From: Clavaria fumosa
Lineage: Eukaryota > Basidiomycota > Agaricomycetes > Agaricales > Clavariaceae
NCBI GenBank assembly: GCA_951802425.1
Contig: OX637805.1
Coordinates: forward strand, 1,674,001-1,738,000
Direction: 5' to 3'
Length of the DNA stretch: 64,000 nucleotides
Below the pieces are notes generated by a model. It made no database searches, had not been told where the DNA came from, and saw only the letters and a list, made by a program, of their open reading frames with translations. Each line of letters opens with the position of its first letter. Within the stretch, counting starts at the first letter, position 1. Both the position numbers and the translations under genes were made by a program. Positions 1 through 12,121 of the stretch are shown here, piece after piece.

Positions 1-1435
1 CTACTCCAGAAAAACAGTGCAGTACATGTGCAGAAGCCAGAGGAGCTTGATGATGAGTGGACAAGAGATCGGATGGGACTCTGGCAGAAGGCAGAAATCA
101 CATGGGTACCCCCAGAAGCATGTGAGGCAGTGCTCACCTTTGAGCATGACCTCCCCATCGCAGGGCACCCTGGTCCATGGAAGCTGAGGGTGGCTCTGTT
201 GAGGTCCTACTGGTGGGTGGGCATGGTGAAGGATTCCAATTGGTATGCAGGTGGATGCGAGACATGCCAATGAATCAAGCCTGATCGTACCAGGCATGCT
301 GCTCCGCTCCATCTGCACCCTGTCCCTGAGAGCCCCTGGGCAGTCATCTCTTGGGACATTGTTGGGCCTTTCTCCCTCTCACGTGGTCACAATGCGATCC
401 TTGTCATTGTCAACAAGTTTACAAAATGAACTCTCATCGAAGCTATTGGCCTTGACCTCATGGGACTTGGTACTGCTCGGATCCTTCAAGACTGGGTCTT
501 CCACGACCATGGAGTTCCACAGAAAGTTGTGAGTGACTGGGGAACCCAATTTGTGTCCAGATTCATGAGGGAGTTCTATGGGATGATTGGGGTTAAGGTG
601 AACCCGAGCACTGCCTTCCACCCACAAACAGATGGACAGACAGAGCAGGTCAATCAGGAGGTTGAAGTGTATCTCTGGGCCTATGTTGACCATCTGCAGG
701 ATGATTGGGCAGAGTGGCTATCCACAGCTGAGTTCGCACTCAATAACCATGAGCACTCGGCCACCAGATTCACACCTTTCTATCTGGAGTATGGCTGGCA
801 CCCTTGGAATGGCAGTATCCAGCCGCCTTCTGAGGTGAACCCTGCAGCAGACAAGTGGATGGCCAAGCTCACGGAATCCCGAAGAGCAGCCAGGGAAGCA
901 ATGGGGAAGGTGGCAGATGCGATGAAGGCCAGCTATGATAAGGGAAAGTGCCCGAGTTGTGAATACTCGAAGGGGGACTTAGTCTGGCTGGATACTCAGA
1001 ACCTGAAGATGGATCAACCATCCAAGAAGCTTGACAACAAGTGGGCTGGACCCTTCACTATCGAAGAGAAGGTTGGACCAGCAGCGTACCAACTCAAGCT
1101 CCCCTGAGCATGGCACATTCACTGGGTTTTCAATGAGTTGCTACTCACCCTGTATATTGCCCCCTCTTTTCCTTCCCAGAACTTGCCTCCACCCCCACCC
1201 CCCATGATTGACGATGACCACTTGGAGTATGATGTGGAGGCAATTCTTGATGTCAAGAAGGTTGGACAGGGAGTGAAGTATTTGGTGAAGTGGTTGGGAT
1301 ACCCTGCAGAGGAGAACACCTGGGAATCTTGTCACAACCTCACTAATGTTGCACTGCTGCTCCAAGACTTCTTCCAGCAATACCCTGACAAGGTGAAGTT
1401 GGCAGGTCAAGACGCCCAGCCTTAAGAGGGGGTGA
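1..1435 (+). pseudogene. Chromovirus pol 3' fragment 1 (integrase + chromodomain), decayed
   Basis: This is the 3' end of a Ty3/gypsy polyprotein, cut off by the window edge. One frame runs through the whole stretch: the H2C2 zinc-binding part of integrase (His in a GHPGP context, then CETCQ near 255-273), the integrase core with a VVSDWGTQFVS segment and the TAFHPQTDGQTEQ signature (about 600-650), a GPF segment near 1050, and a chromodomain (DHLEYDVEAILDVKK to ENTWES, about 1215-1330). Three in-frame TGA stops (271-273, 427-429, 1105-1107) each align with a CGG arginine codon of the intact copy at 40866-45314, so the copy is dead by C-to-T decay rather than by indels. The frame ends with DAQP just before a purine-rich tract and an LTR. 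Confidence 0.9.
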
Positions 1436-1739
1436 TGTCAGGATTGCTTACATAAGCAGGCTGGAAAGGCCAAGAAAGGATTGCAAAAGAGTTGCAGGAA
1501 GATTGTGGACGAGTCATGTGACCCAAATGGGTGGCAGATTATGTAATGGGAAAATCACGTGACCCGGGCCTGAGCGCATCACGTGACGCATGGGGTCCGA
1601 GCGTGGGAACACTGGCAACTCCCGAAGCGCTCACTATATATACTGCATCCTTTTCTTACTTGTGCCCTTTTCCCCTTATGTTAGTATTGTCATCATTGAC
1701 CTTACATTAAGTGGTGTGAGCATGAGACTAAGTCTGACA
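1436..1739 (+). repeat. LTR of chromovirus fragment 1 (older subfamily)
   Basis: This 304-bp LTR directly follows a polypurine tract. It starts TGTCAGG and ends CTGACA, giving a 6-bp terminal inverted repeat and the canonical TG...CA ends. It shares architecture with the younger LTRs further on: three CANNTG boxes in a TCA..TGA context (about 1515, 1555, 1580), a TATATATA near 1634, and a TTAGTATTGT block downstream of it. It is the 3' LTR of the element whose pol tail lies at 1-1435; the partner LTR is outside the window. Confidence 0.8.
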
Positions 1740-2442
1740 TGCTGCCACAATCCTGTGGGTTTGATTCCATCCTGGTCATCATCAACAAGTTCACCAAATG
1801 AACGCTCATTGAGGCAATTGGGTTTGACCTGACAAGTCTAGGAGCAGCAAGGATCTTGTGTGACCGAGTGTTCCAGAACTATGGCATTCCCCAGAAAGTC
1901 ATCAGCGATCATGGGCCACAGTTTGTCTCAAGGTTCATGAGAGAGTTTTACTGCATGATTGGGATAAAGGCTAATCTGAGCACTGCCTTCCACCCCCAAA
2001 CTGACAGACAAACAGAGCAAGTGAACCAAGAGATTGAAACTTATCTATGAGGGTATGTCAACCATCTCCAGGACGATTGGGCAGAGTGGCTGAGCACTGT
2101 GGAATTTGTGCTGAACAACTGGGAACACTCCACAACTGGCTACACCCCCTTTTTCCTGGACTATGGGCGGCATCCATGGAATGGAGGAATTCATCCCTGG
2201 ACAGAGGTGAATCCAGCTGCGGATGAGTGGATGGCCAAGTTGGAGGAGTCGCAGCGAGCTGCCAAGGAAGCCATGGAAAAGGCTGCACTGGCAATGAAGA
2301 AAAGCTACAACAGTGGGAAACAACCCAGTCACAAGTATGGGAAAGGAGATCTGGTATGGCTCGACACGCGAAACCTGAAAATGGACTGCCCAAACAAGAA
2401 ACTCGACAATAAGTGCACTGGGCCTTTCACCATCATCGAGAA
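1740..2442 (+). pseudogene. Chromovirus integrase fragment 2, decayed
   Basis: This is a second, diverged copy of the same integrase core, starting in the middle of the domain. It shows the ILVIIN-type start, then VISDHGPQFVSRF (about 1895-1935), TAFHPQTDRQTEQ (about 1983-2020) and the tail up to GPFTIIEN (about 2420-2440). The frame is open except for TGA at 1799-1801 and 2048-2050, both aligned with CGG arginine codons of the intact copy. The missing 5' part and the abutting LTR at 1436-1739 suggest that fragment 1 inserted into this older element. Its 3' end is cut by a different LTR at 2443. Confidence 0.85.
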
Positions 2443-2667
2443 TGTAAGGCTATAGGCCTTTTCTATTCTTTTATTACATAATGTATATACCATAATAGTC
2501 TACTAGCATAGCCGCTTAGGCTATGCTTACATCAGTGGCCCCTAGAGGGCCGCTCGCCTATATATATCGCGTCGCGACTGTACAGAGAGGGTAGATCCCT
2601 CTACATAGAACTACCATACTCAATATACCATTGAGTCTGGTTCTTTTGAGGGATAGAAAGCATTACA
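2443..2667 (+). repeat. 5' LTR of a second gypsy family
   Basis: The call rests on a TG...CA bounded segment of about 225 bp (TGTAAGG at the start, CATTACA at the end) that interrupts integrase fragment 2. It contains a TATATATAT box near 2560 and is followed by gag-like coding sequence. It is unrelated in sequence to the other LTRs here. The 3' boundary is inferred from the TG/CA rule only, because no second copy lies in the window. Confidence 0.5.
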
Positions 2668-3678
2668 ACTTTTTTGAACCTTCAACACAATGAGTGTGGC
2701 TAGAAATGGGTTACACCCATATAGCCGCGCAGAAAAAGCACAACAGGAAGGGAGGAGAAACTCCTCCCTTGGTAGGACCTCTGCGCGACACAGGCATCAC
2801 GCAGCCAGAGGGAATAGGACCCTCTGTCGAGCCCAGCGGTGAACCCCTGCTAAGGGCTGATGTGGCATCACCAGCCCCTGACAACGGCATTAGGTCTGAA
2901 ATGCTGTCGACACGAGGAGGGCGCCACAATGCGCCAAGTCACTGGCAGGGCGCCATCGTTCAAGAAGGCCGGACCTTCAAAAGGAAAGGGCAGAGAGCCC
3001 TTAGAAACCTGCAAGAGGTGGCCGTGAGAGTGGTCAAGCTTGTGGGCTCCCTCCAATAGTAGAGATGAGCCCACAGCGATAGCGCAAGCTAATGCTGTAG
3101 CCGAGAGACTCTCGGACATTCAGGCGGAACTTTCCTGCCAGGACGAAGAGTTTGAGGCTCTTGTAAGGGTGATGAAAAATCGCCAAGCCACTATTCGGCA
3201 ATGGCTAAGCGAGGAGGCTACCCACATTAGGCAGGTGTTGGACTCGCTAGATGAGCAGGGAACCGCACTAGCAGCTCCCTTACGGCGGCAATGCTGTGAT
3301 TCGTTGGAACCCGAAGTGGGGCCTGCCCCGCCGAGTCAGGTGCCCTCAGGGGTAGCCCTGGAGGCCAGATGGTCGGCGCCAGCCAACTGCGAGGAAGGGT
3401 GGCGAAGGGAGAACCGCGCAGACGGTTCTCAAACCCCTGGCAAACCAGGAATGGAGGGCGGCGGCCCTCAAGAAACAGCAGGGCCGGAGCCGTGGCTTAT
3501 GTCACGCTACCCACAGCTGTGTCAGCGAGAGCCAACAGGCTGGATGGGCCCGTTCGGATGGATGGAACTGCCCCAGAAGGAGCAGGAGATTACTCGGGAG
3601 GTGTCCCCGAGTTCTACAAACTACCAGAGCGATGTATTACATTGCTACCTTGTGATGATATGAGATAAAACCTCGCTA

Positions 3679-4914
3679 TTGCCTGAGGCAATAGCTGAGA
3701 TTAGGGGGATTAAGATTGACCCCCCTGAGCTTTATGACAGACGAGACGACCTCGTCATCTGGGAAAGGTGGCTCGATGGCCTCCTTAATTACTTCTACTT
3801 CTATAGAGTAGTCGGCCCACAGTTGGAGCACCAACGCGTTATGCTAGCGGGGTCATGCTTAAGCGGAATAGCCGCTACTTGGTATACCCAAGAAGTAACA
3901 GGTCTATCCCGTGCTCCTCGAAGGTGGACCTTCGAGGAATTGATAACCGCTATGTTTAAGCGGTTCCTGACCAAGGTAATGGCCCAGAAGGCAGTGGATG
4001 CCTTCTATCAGGTGAAGTTTACAAAGGCGAAGGGCACCTTGGGATTTTGGAACGAATTGGCCCAGGCAGCAGAGAGAATGCTCACCCCGCCCGACACTGG
4101 TACGATGAAAAGGCAGTTCCTTAATGGACTGCCTAACGAGATGGTGGAGGCCATCTTCAAAACTCGCATGATTAGCATCGAGTTATCATTGGTTGAGGAT
4201 ATTATCGACGCTAGTCGCCAAGTGGAAGCGACCCTCCACTACCTCCAGCAGCGGAGGGCAGTGCCTTCGGTAGGGAGCCAGGCAGGTCCCAAAGGAAACC
4301 CGCCTACAGGCAGAGTGCCTGTGGGGCAGAGGTTTGTGAGACTGCAGCTGTATCGGCCGCACACAGACCGTAGGCCAGGGGAACCTGTTCCCCTGCGGAT
4401 CGATCGCATGCGAGACGAGTGCGCCCAAGCTGGAGGGAGCAAACCCCGGCTAGAACCGCCTAAGGCAGTGCCCAAGATTGGGGTATGAGGCGGAGAGGAG
4501 CGGAAAGCTCCTCTAACATGCTATATGTGTGGAAAAGCAGGGCACTACGCGAATGTGTGCCCTCAGTCACAGCGAAAGCCAGAGGCTTTTAGGGGAAATG
4601 TAAGGAACTACGCCTTACAGGAGGAGCCGGGCGAGTCGGAGCCCGAGGAACTGCCGGAAACACCTGCAGTTGAAAGCGAGGAGCCGGAGGGTGAAGCCCT
4701 ACCGGAGGAAGTCGCGGAAGACGACTATGCTGGTCGCGGGGACCAGTACGATTTGGATGAGCTCGAGGAGGAGGCGGAAAGTGACCAGGTCACTGGAATC
4801 CGGGAATTGGAAGAGGATGAAGTCCTCTACACAACAGAAGTATGCATCAGCCATGTCAACAACAGGCCGTTTCGGGCGCATGTCCGGAAAGAGCGGATGG
4901 ATTGCACCCGGTAG
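3679..4914 (+). pseudogene. Gag of gypsy family 2, with CCHC zinc knuckle
   Basis: This is a retrotransposon Gag. The capsid part (about 3700-4250) contains a WERWLDGLLNYF start, an AATWYTQ motif and the FLNGLP block typical of Retrotrans_gag domains. A CCHC knuckle, CYMCGKAGHYANVCP, lies at about 4520-4565, followed by a Glu-rich acidic tail. The frame is broken by TGA at 4486-4488 between capsid and knuckle. An upstream stretch in the same frame (3040-3660) is separated by another TGA at 3661-3663, so the original Gag may have started further upstream. Gag packages element RNA into virus-like particles. Confidence 0.75.
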
Positions 4915-5381
4915 TGACAAAGGAGGCTAGGCAATGCCTTGCGGCCTACATCACCATGAACAGTGTAAAAGCGTATATGCTTTTCGATTCTGGAAGTACG
5001 CCAGACCTGATGAGCCCGGACTTTGCCCAGGTGATGGAGGTACCGACCTTCCAACTGGATAATCCAGTTCCTATCCAACTCGGCTGTATCGGCAGCCGAT
5101 CGACGATCACATGCGGATGCCGCGTAGTGGTAGATTTGGGAGGAATACTGGTGGAGGACCAGTATTTTGATATAGCGAACATTGACCACTATGATATCAT
5201 AGTCGGAACGGCGTTCATGTATGACCGCTGTGTGATACTGGATGTGCACCAACGTGCAATCCGGATTGGCAAAGGGAAGGGGAAAACCCTTCAGGCAATG
5301 TCGCCCAGTGAGGAGATGGAAGCATTACGCATCCGTATGTCAGCTAAGAATGCACCAAGGAAGGAAGCTCGAAAGAGCTGA
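4842..5381 (+). pseudogene. Retropepsin-like protease of gypsy family 2
   Basis: This is an aspartic protease domain. MLFDSGSTPDLMS holds the catalytic D-S-G (about 4980-5010), and the partner strand is DIIVGTAFMY (about 5195-5220). It is in the -1 frame relative to Gag and overlaps its last 70 bases, so a frameshift between Gag and Pol is likely in the ancestral element. The domain ends in a stop at 5379-5381. The reverse transcriptase that should follow is missing. Confidence 0.75.
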
Positions 5382-5560
5382 CTACACTCGGGCCCCTGGG
5401 ATGTGGGTGAGCCCTGGAAGGGGGGAGAGGCTAACGCCTCTGTAAAGATAGATGATGCCTACCTTGAAGGCAGGCGTGAGTACTGGTTTAACCAGTATGC
5501 TGAGCTCTTTGGGGGAGTTCCCCCCAGACCGCCGCTGTTTCGGGCGGTGAACCACCACAT

Positions 5561-5850
5561 TGTTAGGATCACTTATGTAAGCCATCCCAAAGTGCAGTTG
5601 TGGAGAAACTGGGGAGGGTTGTTGGAAGGTCACATGACCTGTGGCTGTGGTCAGATTACATAATTGTAAGATCACATGACCTGGGCCTGGGCGCATCACG
5701 TGATCCGAGAGGTCCGAGCATGGGAATGCTGGCAAATGCCAAAGCGTTCACTATATATACTACGTCTTTTCCATTCTTGTACCCTTTTCCCCTTATCTTA
5801 GTATTGTCGTCATGACCTTACGCTTAAGTTGTGTGAGACCCAGTCTGATA
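5561..5850 (+). repeat. 5' LTR of chromovirus A
   Basis: This 290-bp LTR runs TGTTAGG...CTGATA and is paired with the LTR at 16489-16778. The two differ by about ten substitutions, all transitions and all at positions that are CG in at least one related copy. It has a TATATATA box near 5752 and the ATCTTAGTATT block that matches the primer-binding site just after it (5852-5862). The five bases before it (CACAT) do not match those after the 3' LTR (ATTGC). Confidence 0.9.
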
Positions 5851-6424
5851 TAATACTAAGATCCGCCTGTCCGCCCTAGCCTCGTGTCCTAACCCGGCTA
5901 GCCTGGACCCTTAATTTCAAACTGTGACACATTGTCACAGCTCAGCCCCTATCATCCTCTTCTCCTTTACCCTGCCCGCGGTGTGTAACAGAACCGCGCA
6001 AAAATTTTACTGTGTGTAGATACACATGACCAGACCAGGAGGAAGTCAACTGTGACCCTCCCCAAGTGATACTGAGTGCCCAAGGCCCAGAACTTTGTTT
6101 TACAGCTACGTACCAGTGAATCGTGTAGTGTACAGGGCAAGGAAAGGCCCCTACATAGTCTTTCTGTAGTTTCCTGGTCCAGTGGACAGGGCCCTTGCTC
6201 TGTGACCATTGTCAGAAGGGTGCACGGGCAACTCATTAGGAGTTGTGGAGCAACCACCTGGGACACCATTTGGGCCCCACGTTAACAAAAGTTTCATAGA
6301 ATAAGAGTTCTATAGGTACATAAGTACACAGAAGAGCAGCCTAAGAGGACAGGACTGTTAAGAGATTGAAGAAATCCTGAGTGCCCAAGGCCTGGAACTT
6401 TATTTACAGCATCCAGGGCCTGTG
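5851..6424 (+). other. Leader of chromovirus A (primer-binding site and untranslated region)
   Basis: This 574-base stretch lies between the LTR and the gag ATG. It starts with the self-priming site AATACTAAGAT. It contains two copies of a GAGTGCCCAAGGCC...TTTACAGC block (near 6074 and 6380), both ending like 3' splice sites. The same leader occurs in elements B and C. No convincing protein is encoded on the sense strand. Confidence 0.7.
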
Positions 6425-6796
6425 ATGGCAGACCATGTCGCCCCGCCTGTAGCCCAACCTATGAGGCTTGACCTATCTGTTGCCCCCTTTGATGGGCAGA
6501 AAAGGAACTTCCATACGTTCCTCCGATCCCTTCGCCTCCTGTTTATGGCGAACCCGACTGTCTATGCTGTGGACCTGGTGAAGGTCCTTTTTGCTCTGAG
6601 CAAAATTACTGGAGAAGGATTTGCTGCAGAGTGGGCGAATATGAAGGCGGAAGAGATCCTGGGTAGTGGCGAGGCCGGAACCTGGGCAGAGTTTGTGGAG
6701 GAGATGAAGTGCGCATTCGATGACCCAAATGACCGTGCGACTGCCCTTGCCGATATTGCAGGGCTGAAACAGGGTGCCATGACAGCACCAGAGTTC
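6425..6796 (+). pseudogene. Chromovirus A gag, 5' part (interrupted by element B)
   Basis: This is the start of the fused Gag-Pol frame, MADHVAPPVAQPMRLDL. The ATG at 6425 follows an in-frame GTG and matches the start of the two sister copies. The frame is open for 124 codons up to PEF, where the LTR of element B cuts in. Coding resumes at 12413 after the duplicated AGTTC. Confidence 0.9.
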
Positions 6797-7087
6797 TGTT
6801 AGGATCGCTTATGTAAGCCATCCCAAAGTGCAGTTGTGGAGAAACTGGGGAGGGTTGTTGGAAGGTCACATGACCTGTGGCTGGGTCGGATTATGTAATC
6901 ATGTAAGATCACATGACCTGGGGCCTGGGCGCATCACGTGATCCGAGGGTCCGAGCGTGGGAACGCCGGCAAGTGCCGAAGCGTTCGCTATAAGTACTTT
7001 CGCTTTTCCTTTTTTGTACTCTTTTCCCCTTATCTTAGTATTGTCGTCATGACCTTACGCTTAAGTTGTGTGAGACCCAGTCTGATA
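6797..7087 (+). repeat. 5' LTR of chromovirus B
   Basis: This 291-bp LTR runs TGTTAGG...CTGATA. It carries three E-box-like sites, a TATAAGTA box near 6990 in place of TATATATA, and the ATCTTAGTATT transcript-start block near 7035. Confidence 0.9.
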
Positions 7088-7661
7088 TAATACTAAGATC
7101 CGCCTGTCCGCCCTAGCCCCGTGTCCTAACCCGGCTAGCCTGGACCCTTAATTTCAAACTGTGACACATTGTCACAGCTCAGCCCCTATCATCCTCTTCT
7201 CCTTTACCCTGCCCGCGGTGTGTAACAGAACCGCGCGAAATTTTTACTGTGTGTAGATACACGTGACCAGACCAGGAGGAAGTCAACTGTGACCCTCCCC
7301 AAGTGATACCGAGTGCCCAAGGCCCGGAACTTTGTTTTACAGCTACGTACCAGTGAATCGTGTAGTGTACAGGGCAAGGAAAGGCCCCTACATAGTCTTT
7401 CTGTAGTTTCCTGGTCCAGTGGACAGGGCCCTTGCTCTGTGACCATTGTCAGAAGGGCGCACGGACAACTCATTAGGAGTTGTGGAGCGACCACCTGGGA
7501 CACCATTTGGGCCCCACGTTAACAAAAGTTTCATAGAATAAGAGTTCTATAGGTACATAAGTACACAGAAGAGCAGCCTAAGAGGACAGGACTGTTAAGA
7601 GATCAAAGAAATCCTGAGTGCCCAAGGCCTGGAACTTTATTTACAGCATCCAGGGCCTGTG

Positions 7662-10600
7662 ATGGCAGACCATGTCGCCCCGCCTGTAGCCCAACCTATG
7701 AGGCTTGACCTATCTGTTGCCCCCTTTGATGGGCAGAAAAGGAACTTCCGTACGTTCCTCCGATCCCTTCGCCTCCTGTTTATGGCGAACCCGACTGTCT
7801 ATGCTGTGGACCTGGTGAAGGTCCTTTTTGCTCTGAGCAAAATTACTGGAGAAGGATTCGCTGCAGAGTGGGCGAATATGAAGGCGGAAGAGATCCTGGG
7901 TAGTGGCGAGGCCGGAACCTGGGCAGAGTTTGTGGAGGAGATGAAGCGCGCATTCGATGACCCAAATGACTGTGCGACTGCCCTTGCCGATATTGCAGGG
8001 CTGAAACAGGGTGCCATGACAGCACCAGAGTTCTTCACGAAATTTGAGACGCTGTCCCGACGGGCGAAGTTGAGTGCAGAGAAGGACTCAGGAATCCTAG
8101 TCCATTGGCTGGAGTTGAACCTGAGTAGGAGGTTGGTGGAGAGAATCTATGGTGTCTCCCCGATGCCAGAGACATATGGAGAATGGAAGGTGCTGGCTGA
8201 GAGGCTTGATGCCCAGCAAAGGCGACTGGATGGGATACTCACGGAACGGACACCGCGACCCACCACGACCCTACCGCGACCCACCATGACCCTACCGCGA
8301 CCTGCCGTGACCGTTTCGCGACCTCTTGTGACCCCTCTGCTGTGTACTCCAGATGTGGCCATGGCCCGAGGATGGGCCCCTGCTGATGAGAGATGTTGTT
8401 TCCAATGCCACCAGACTGGCCATGCTGTCCGTTTCTGCCCCCTGCCTGATACGCGTCTGCAGGTCCCAAGGGCCCAAACCCGGGCAGCACCATGTGCCCC
8501 CCAAATGGCGGAGGGATATGAGAAAGAGATTGCACGGCTCCGAGCCTGCATAGAGCTGTGTGAGAGAGAGAGGAGGACTCCCACTGGGGAGAAGAAGTGT
8601 GCCAGCCCCCTTTCCGTCCCTGTGCCTGCTGCAAGTATACCCCGATATACTATCTTGCAGCGGAGACATACCCGAATTGGGGCTGAGGTGAAGGAGGAAG
8701 TGAGACTGGCAGAGCGCCTAACCAGAGTGCGGCCAGAAGTGCGGAAACATGTGCCACGAGAGCTAGCCATCCAGGTGCACTTGGAGGCTTTCAGCACTGG
8801 CAAAGGGACCACAATGAAGGCCCTTGTCGACTCAGGGTGCACCAACTGCTTCATGGATTTGGAGTGGGCGAAAGGAGTGGGACTGGAGCCATCTCTCCTG
8901 CTGAACCCAATCACCATGTATAATGTGGATGGGACACAGAACAGGGATGGAAAGGTCCGATATGGGATAGAGGTGCTGGTGAGAGTTGGTGACCACCAGG
9001 AGCGGATCCACTTTCTGCTGGGAAAGACCCAGTCCCACAAGGTCATCCTTGGGCATGACTGGCTCAAGCGGCATAACCCGGATATCGACTGGCAGAAGGC
9101 AGAGCTGAGCCTTACCCGCTGCCCCCCACAGTGTTCCCCATCCCCTCGAGCCCCTGCACCCCTGAAAACGAGTACCCTCGCATCCACGAGTATTCTGGAC
9201 ACCCGTTTTCCCAACTCTGGCCCTACCCCCGATTGGCCCAGCCGCTACCCTTTGGTGTTTAGTGAAGCAAAGTGGGATGAACTTCCCTGCTCCCGACCAG
9301 ACTTCGATATTAAGATCGAGTTCAAAAAGGACCCTGAGCACCTCTCCTCCAAGCTGTATTCTTTGACACGGCAGGAGATGGTGGAGATGAACCATTGGGT
9401 GGATGAGCAGCTTGCTTCTGGACGAATCCGGCCCTCAAAATCCCCGTATGCCAGCCCCTTCTTCTTCAAACATGAGAAGGACAAACTGCGGCCAATCATC
9501 GACTACTCGAGGCTGAATGCACACCTGATCAAGGACAAGTACCCCCTCCCCCGCATCCGAGACACAGTGGATGTGCTTAAAGGAGCGTCGATCTACTCTA
9601 AGATTGATGCAAAGGGAGGTTTCCCATCTATGCAGGTCTGGCCCGAGCACCAGCACCGCTGCGCCTTCCTGACACCCCGTGGACTCTTCGAACCAGCTGT
9701 CATGTGGTTTGGACTGCAGAATGCCCCTGCCACCTTCCAACGCTTCATGAATCATGTGTTGAGGGAGGAGATTGCAGGAGGACATGTGAGGGCCTATGTG
9801 GATGATGTCATTGTGTTTGCAGAGGACTTGGCTACACACCGGTACTGGATGGATCGGGTCTTGAGGAAGTTTGGAGAGAATGGGTTGTGTCTCAAACTCA
9901 GTAAATGCGAGTTTGAGAAGAGTGAGATCATCTTCCTGGGGATGAAGATCTCCCACAACAGACTAGAGCATGATCCGGCCAAGGGTGCGGCAGTCCGAGA
10001 TTGGCCACGTCCTAAGAATGTGAAGGATGTCCAGAGGTTCAATGGGATGCTGAACTACCTCCGCCGGCACATCCCAAATCTTTCTGCCCGGGCAAAGCCA
10101 CTCTTCCGGCTGACTGGGAATGTTCCGTGGAAATGGGAGGAGGAGGAGGAAGCAGCCTTCCGAGATCTCCGCCAGGCACTCGTATCAGCCCCGGTCTTGG
10201 CTCTGCCTCAGGACAAAGGGAGATGGAAGGTAGAGACAGATGCAAGCAACCTGGCAACTGGTGGAGTGCTCTCGCAGCAGCAGACGGATGGAACCTGGAG
10301 AGTTGTTGACTATATCTCCAAGGCCCTCACTGCAGCTGAGAAGAACTATGATGTGTACGACAAGGAGTTCTTGGCTGTGATTCGGGCACTTCGCGAGTGG
10401 CGAGCATACCTCATTGGAGCAGAGGAGACGATCGAGATCTGGACGGACCATGCAAACCTCCAGTACTTCCGGAAGCCCCAGAAGTTGAAGCCGAGGCAGG
10501 TTTGTTGGGTTGGAGAGCTCCAGTGCTTTGACTTTGAGATAAAGTATCGCACTGGCAAGTCGAACACAAAGGCAGATGCACTCTCCCGGAGACCAGACTA

Positions 10601-12110
10601 TGGAGAGATGGTGGAGGAGGATGCACCAGTGCAGGTTTTCCCGGAAACGGAAGTCCGTGTGTCATTCACATCGGAAATGGAGACGCTACTCCAGAAAAAT
10701 AGCGCGGTACACATACAGAAGCCGGAGGAGCTTGATGATGAGTGGACACGAGATCGTGCTGGACTCTGGCGAAAGGGGATAGTCACCTGGGTCCCCCTAG
10801 GAGCTCGTGAGGCCGTTCTCGAGTTTGAGCATGACCTCCCCGCTGCTGGACACCCTGGGCCCCGGAAGTTGAGAGCAGCACTAGTGAAGGGTTATTGGTG
10901 GCCGGACATGGTAAAAGATGCGGATCGGTATGCCCAGGGGTGTGAGACATGCCAGCGGACGAAGCCCAACCGTACCAAGCGTGCTGCCCCACTGCACCCC
11001 CATCTGGTGCCCGATGGTCCCTGGTCGGTGATCTCATGGGACATAGTCGGTCCCCTCCCCCTCTCCCGTGGACATAATGCCATCCTTGTTATTGTCGACA
11101 AATTCATGAAACGGACACTGCTCGAAGCAATCGGGCTCGACCTCACAGGACTTGGAGCGGCGCGTCTCCTCCGGGATCGAGTGTTTCGTGACCATGGAGT
11201 CCCTCACAAGGTTGTGAGTGACCGGGGGTCCCAGTTCGTGTCCCGCTTCATGAAGGAGTTCTACTCCATGATCCGGGTAAAGGCAAATCCAAGTACTGCC
11301 TTTCATCCGCAGACTGATGGACAGACAGAACGGGCGAACCAGGAGATGGAGATCTATCTCCGGGCTTACGTGGACCATCTCCAGGATGACTGGGCTGAAT
11401 GGTTGTCCACTGCAGAGTTTGCTCTTAATAATCGTGAGCACTCAGCAACAGGACAGACACCTTTCTTCCTTGATTATGGACAACACCCATGGAATGGGGG
11501 GCTCCGGCCACCTTCTGAGGTGAACCCGGCAGCGGACGAGTGGATGGCTAAGCTCACGGAGTCCTGAAGAGCAGCCAAGGAGGCAATGGAGAAAGCAGTG
11601 GCAGCAATGAAGAAGAGCTACGATAAGGGGAAACGCCCAAGTCGGGAGTACTCTGAGGGAGATCTGGTCTGGCTGGATACTAGAAACTTGAAGATGGACC
11701 GGCCCTGTAAAAAGCTTGACAACAAGAGAGCAGGCCCCTTTGCAGTTGAGGAGAAGGTGGGACCTGCTGGGTATCGCCTCAAGCTCCCTCGGGCCTGGCG
11801 CATCCATCGGGTCTTCAATGAGTTGCTGTTGACACCATACCACCCCCCTTCCTTCCCTTCCCAGAACCTGCCTCCCCCTCCGCCCCCTACAATTGATGAT
11901 GACCACCTGGAGTATGATGTGGAGGCGATCCTTGATGTTAAGAAGGTGGGGCGTGGAGTGAGATACCTGGTGAAGTGGTTGGGATACCCTGTAGAGGAGA
12001 ACACTTGGGAGCCACGACGGAACCTCACCAATGTGGCACTGCTTCTCCGGGACTTCTTCCTTGCTCACCCTGACAAGGCCAAGCTAGCTGGTCGGGACGC
12101 CCAGCCTTAA
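7662..12110 (+). pseudogene. Chromovirus B Gag-Pol, one nonsense codon from open
   Basis: This is a fused Gag-Pol polyprotein with no Gag/Pol frameshift. In order it has Gag, a CCHC knuckle (CCFQCHQTGHAVRFC, about 8395-8440), protease (LVDSGCTNCF, about 8824), reverse transcriptase (YVDDVIVF, about 9797), RNase H (ETDASN, about 10233), integrase (GHPGP, WDIVGP, VVSDRGSQF, TAFHPQTDGQTE) and a C-terminal chromodomain (about 11900-12060). The ATG at 7662 was chosen because all copies share it; an in-frame GTG precedes it. TGA at 11565-11567 replaces a CGA arginine codon of the intact copy and cuts off the end of integrase and the chromodomain. Without that codon the frame would be open to 12110. 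Confidence 0.92.
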
Positions 12111-12121
12111 GAGGGGGGTGA

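Larger units (their letters stand above)
2668..5560 (+). mobile_element. Truncated Ty3/gypsy element, family 2 (gag and protease only)
   Basis: This is the internal region of the element whose LTR lies at 2443-2667. The order is an N-terminal leader or gag extension (about 2694-3663, with a coiled-coil-like stretch around 3080-3250), Gag capsid, a zinc knuckle, an aspartic protease and a spacer reading DDAYLEGRREYWFNQ near 5450-5500. Coding ends at about 5560 with AVNHH, just where reverse transcriptase of this group should start, and is replaced by the 5' LTR of element A. No matching reverse transcriptase is seen beyond element A, so the 3' half is missing, not just interrupted. Confidence 0.75.

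Noticed and set aside
7204..7506. A 100-codon minus-strand frame in the chromovirus leader, present in A, B and C
   Set aside because: It is conserved only because the leader copies are nearly identical. No domain, promoter or codon constraint supports translation, and the sense-strand counterpart lacks an ATG.
8147..9214. Long antisense frames opposite the Gag-Pol of A, B and C
   Set aside because: They mirror the sense coding frame (GC-rich codons) and show no recognisable protein features.
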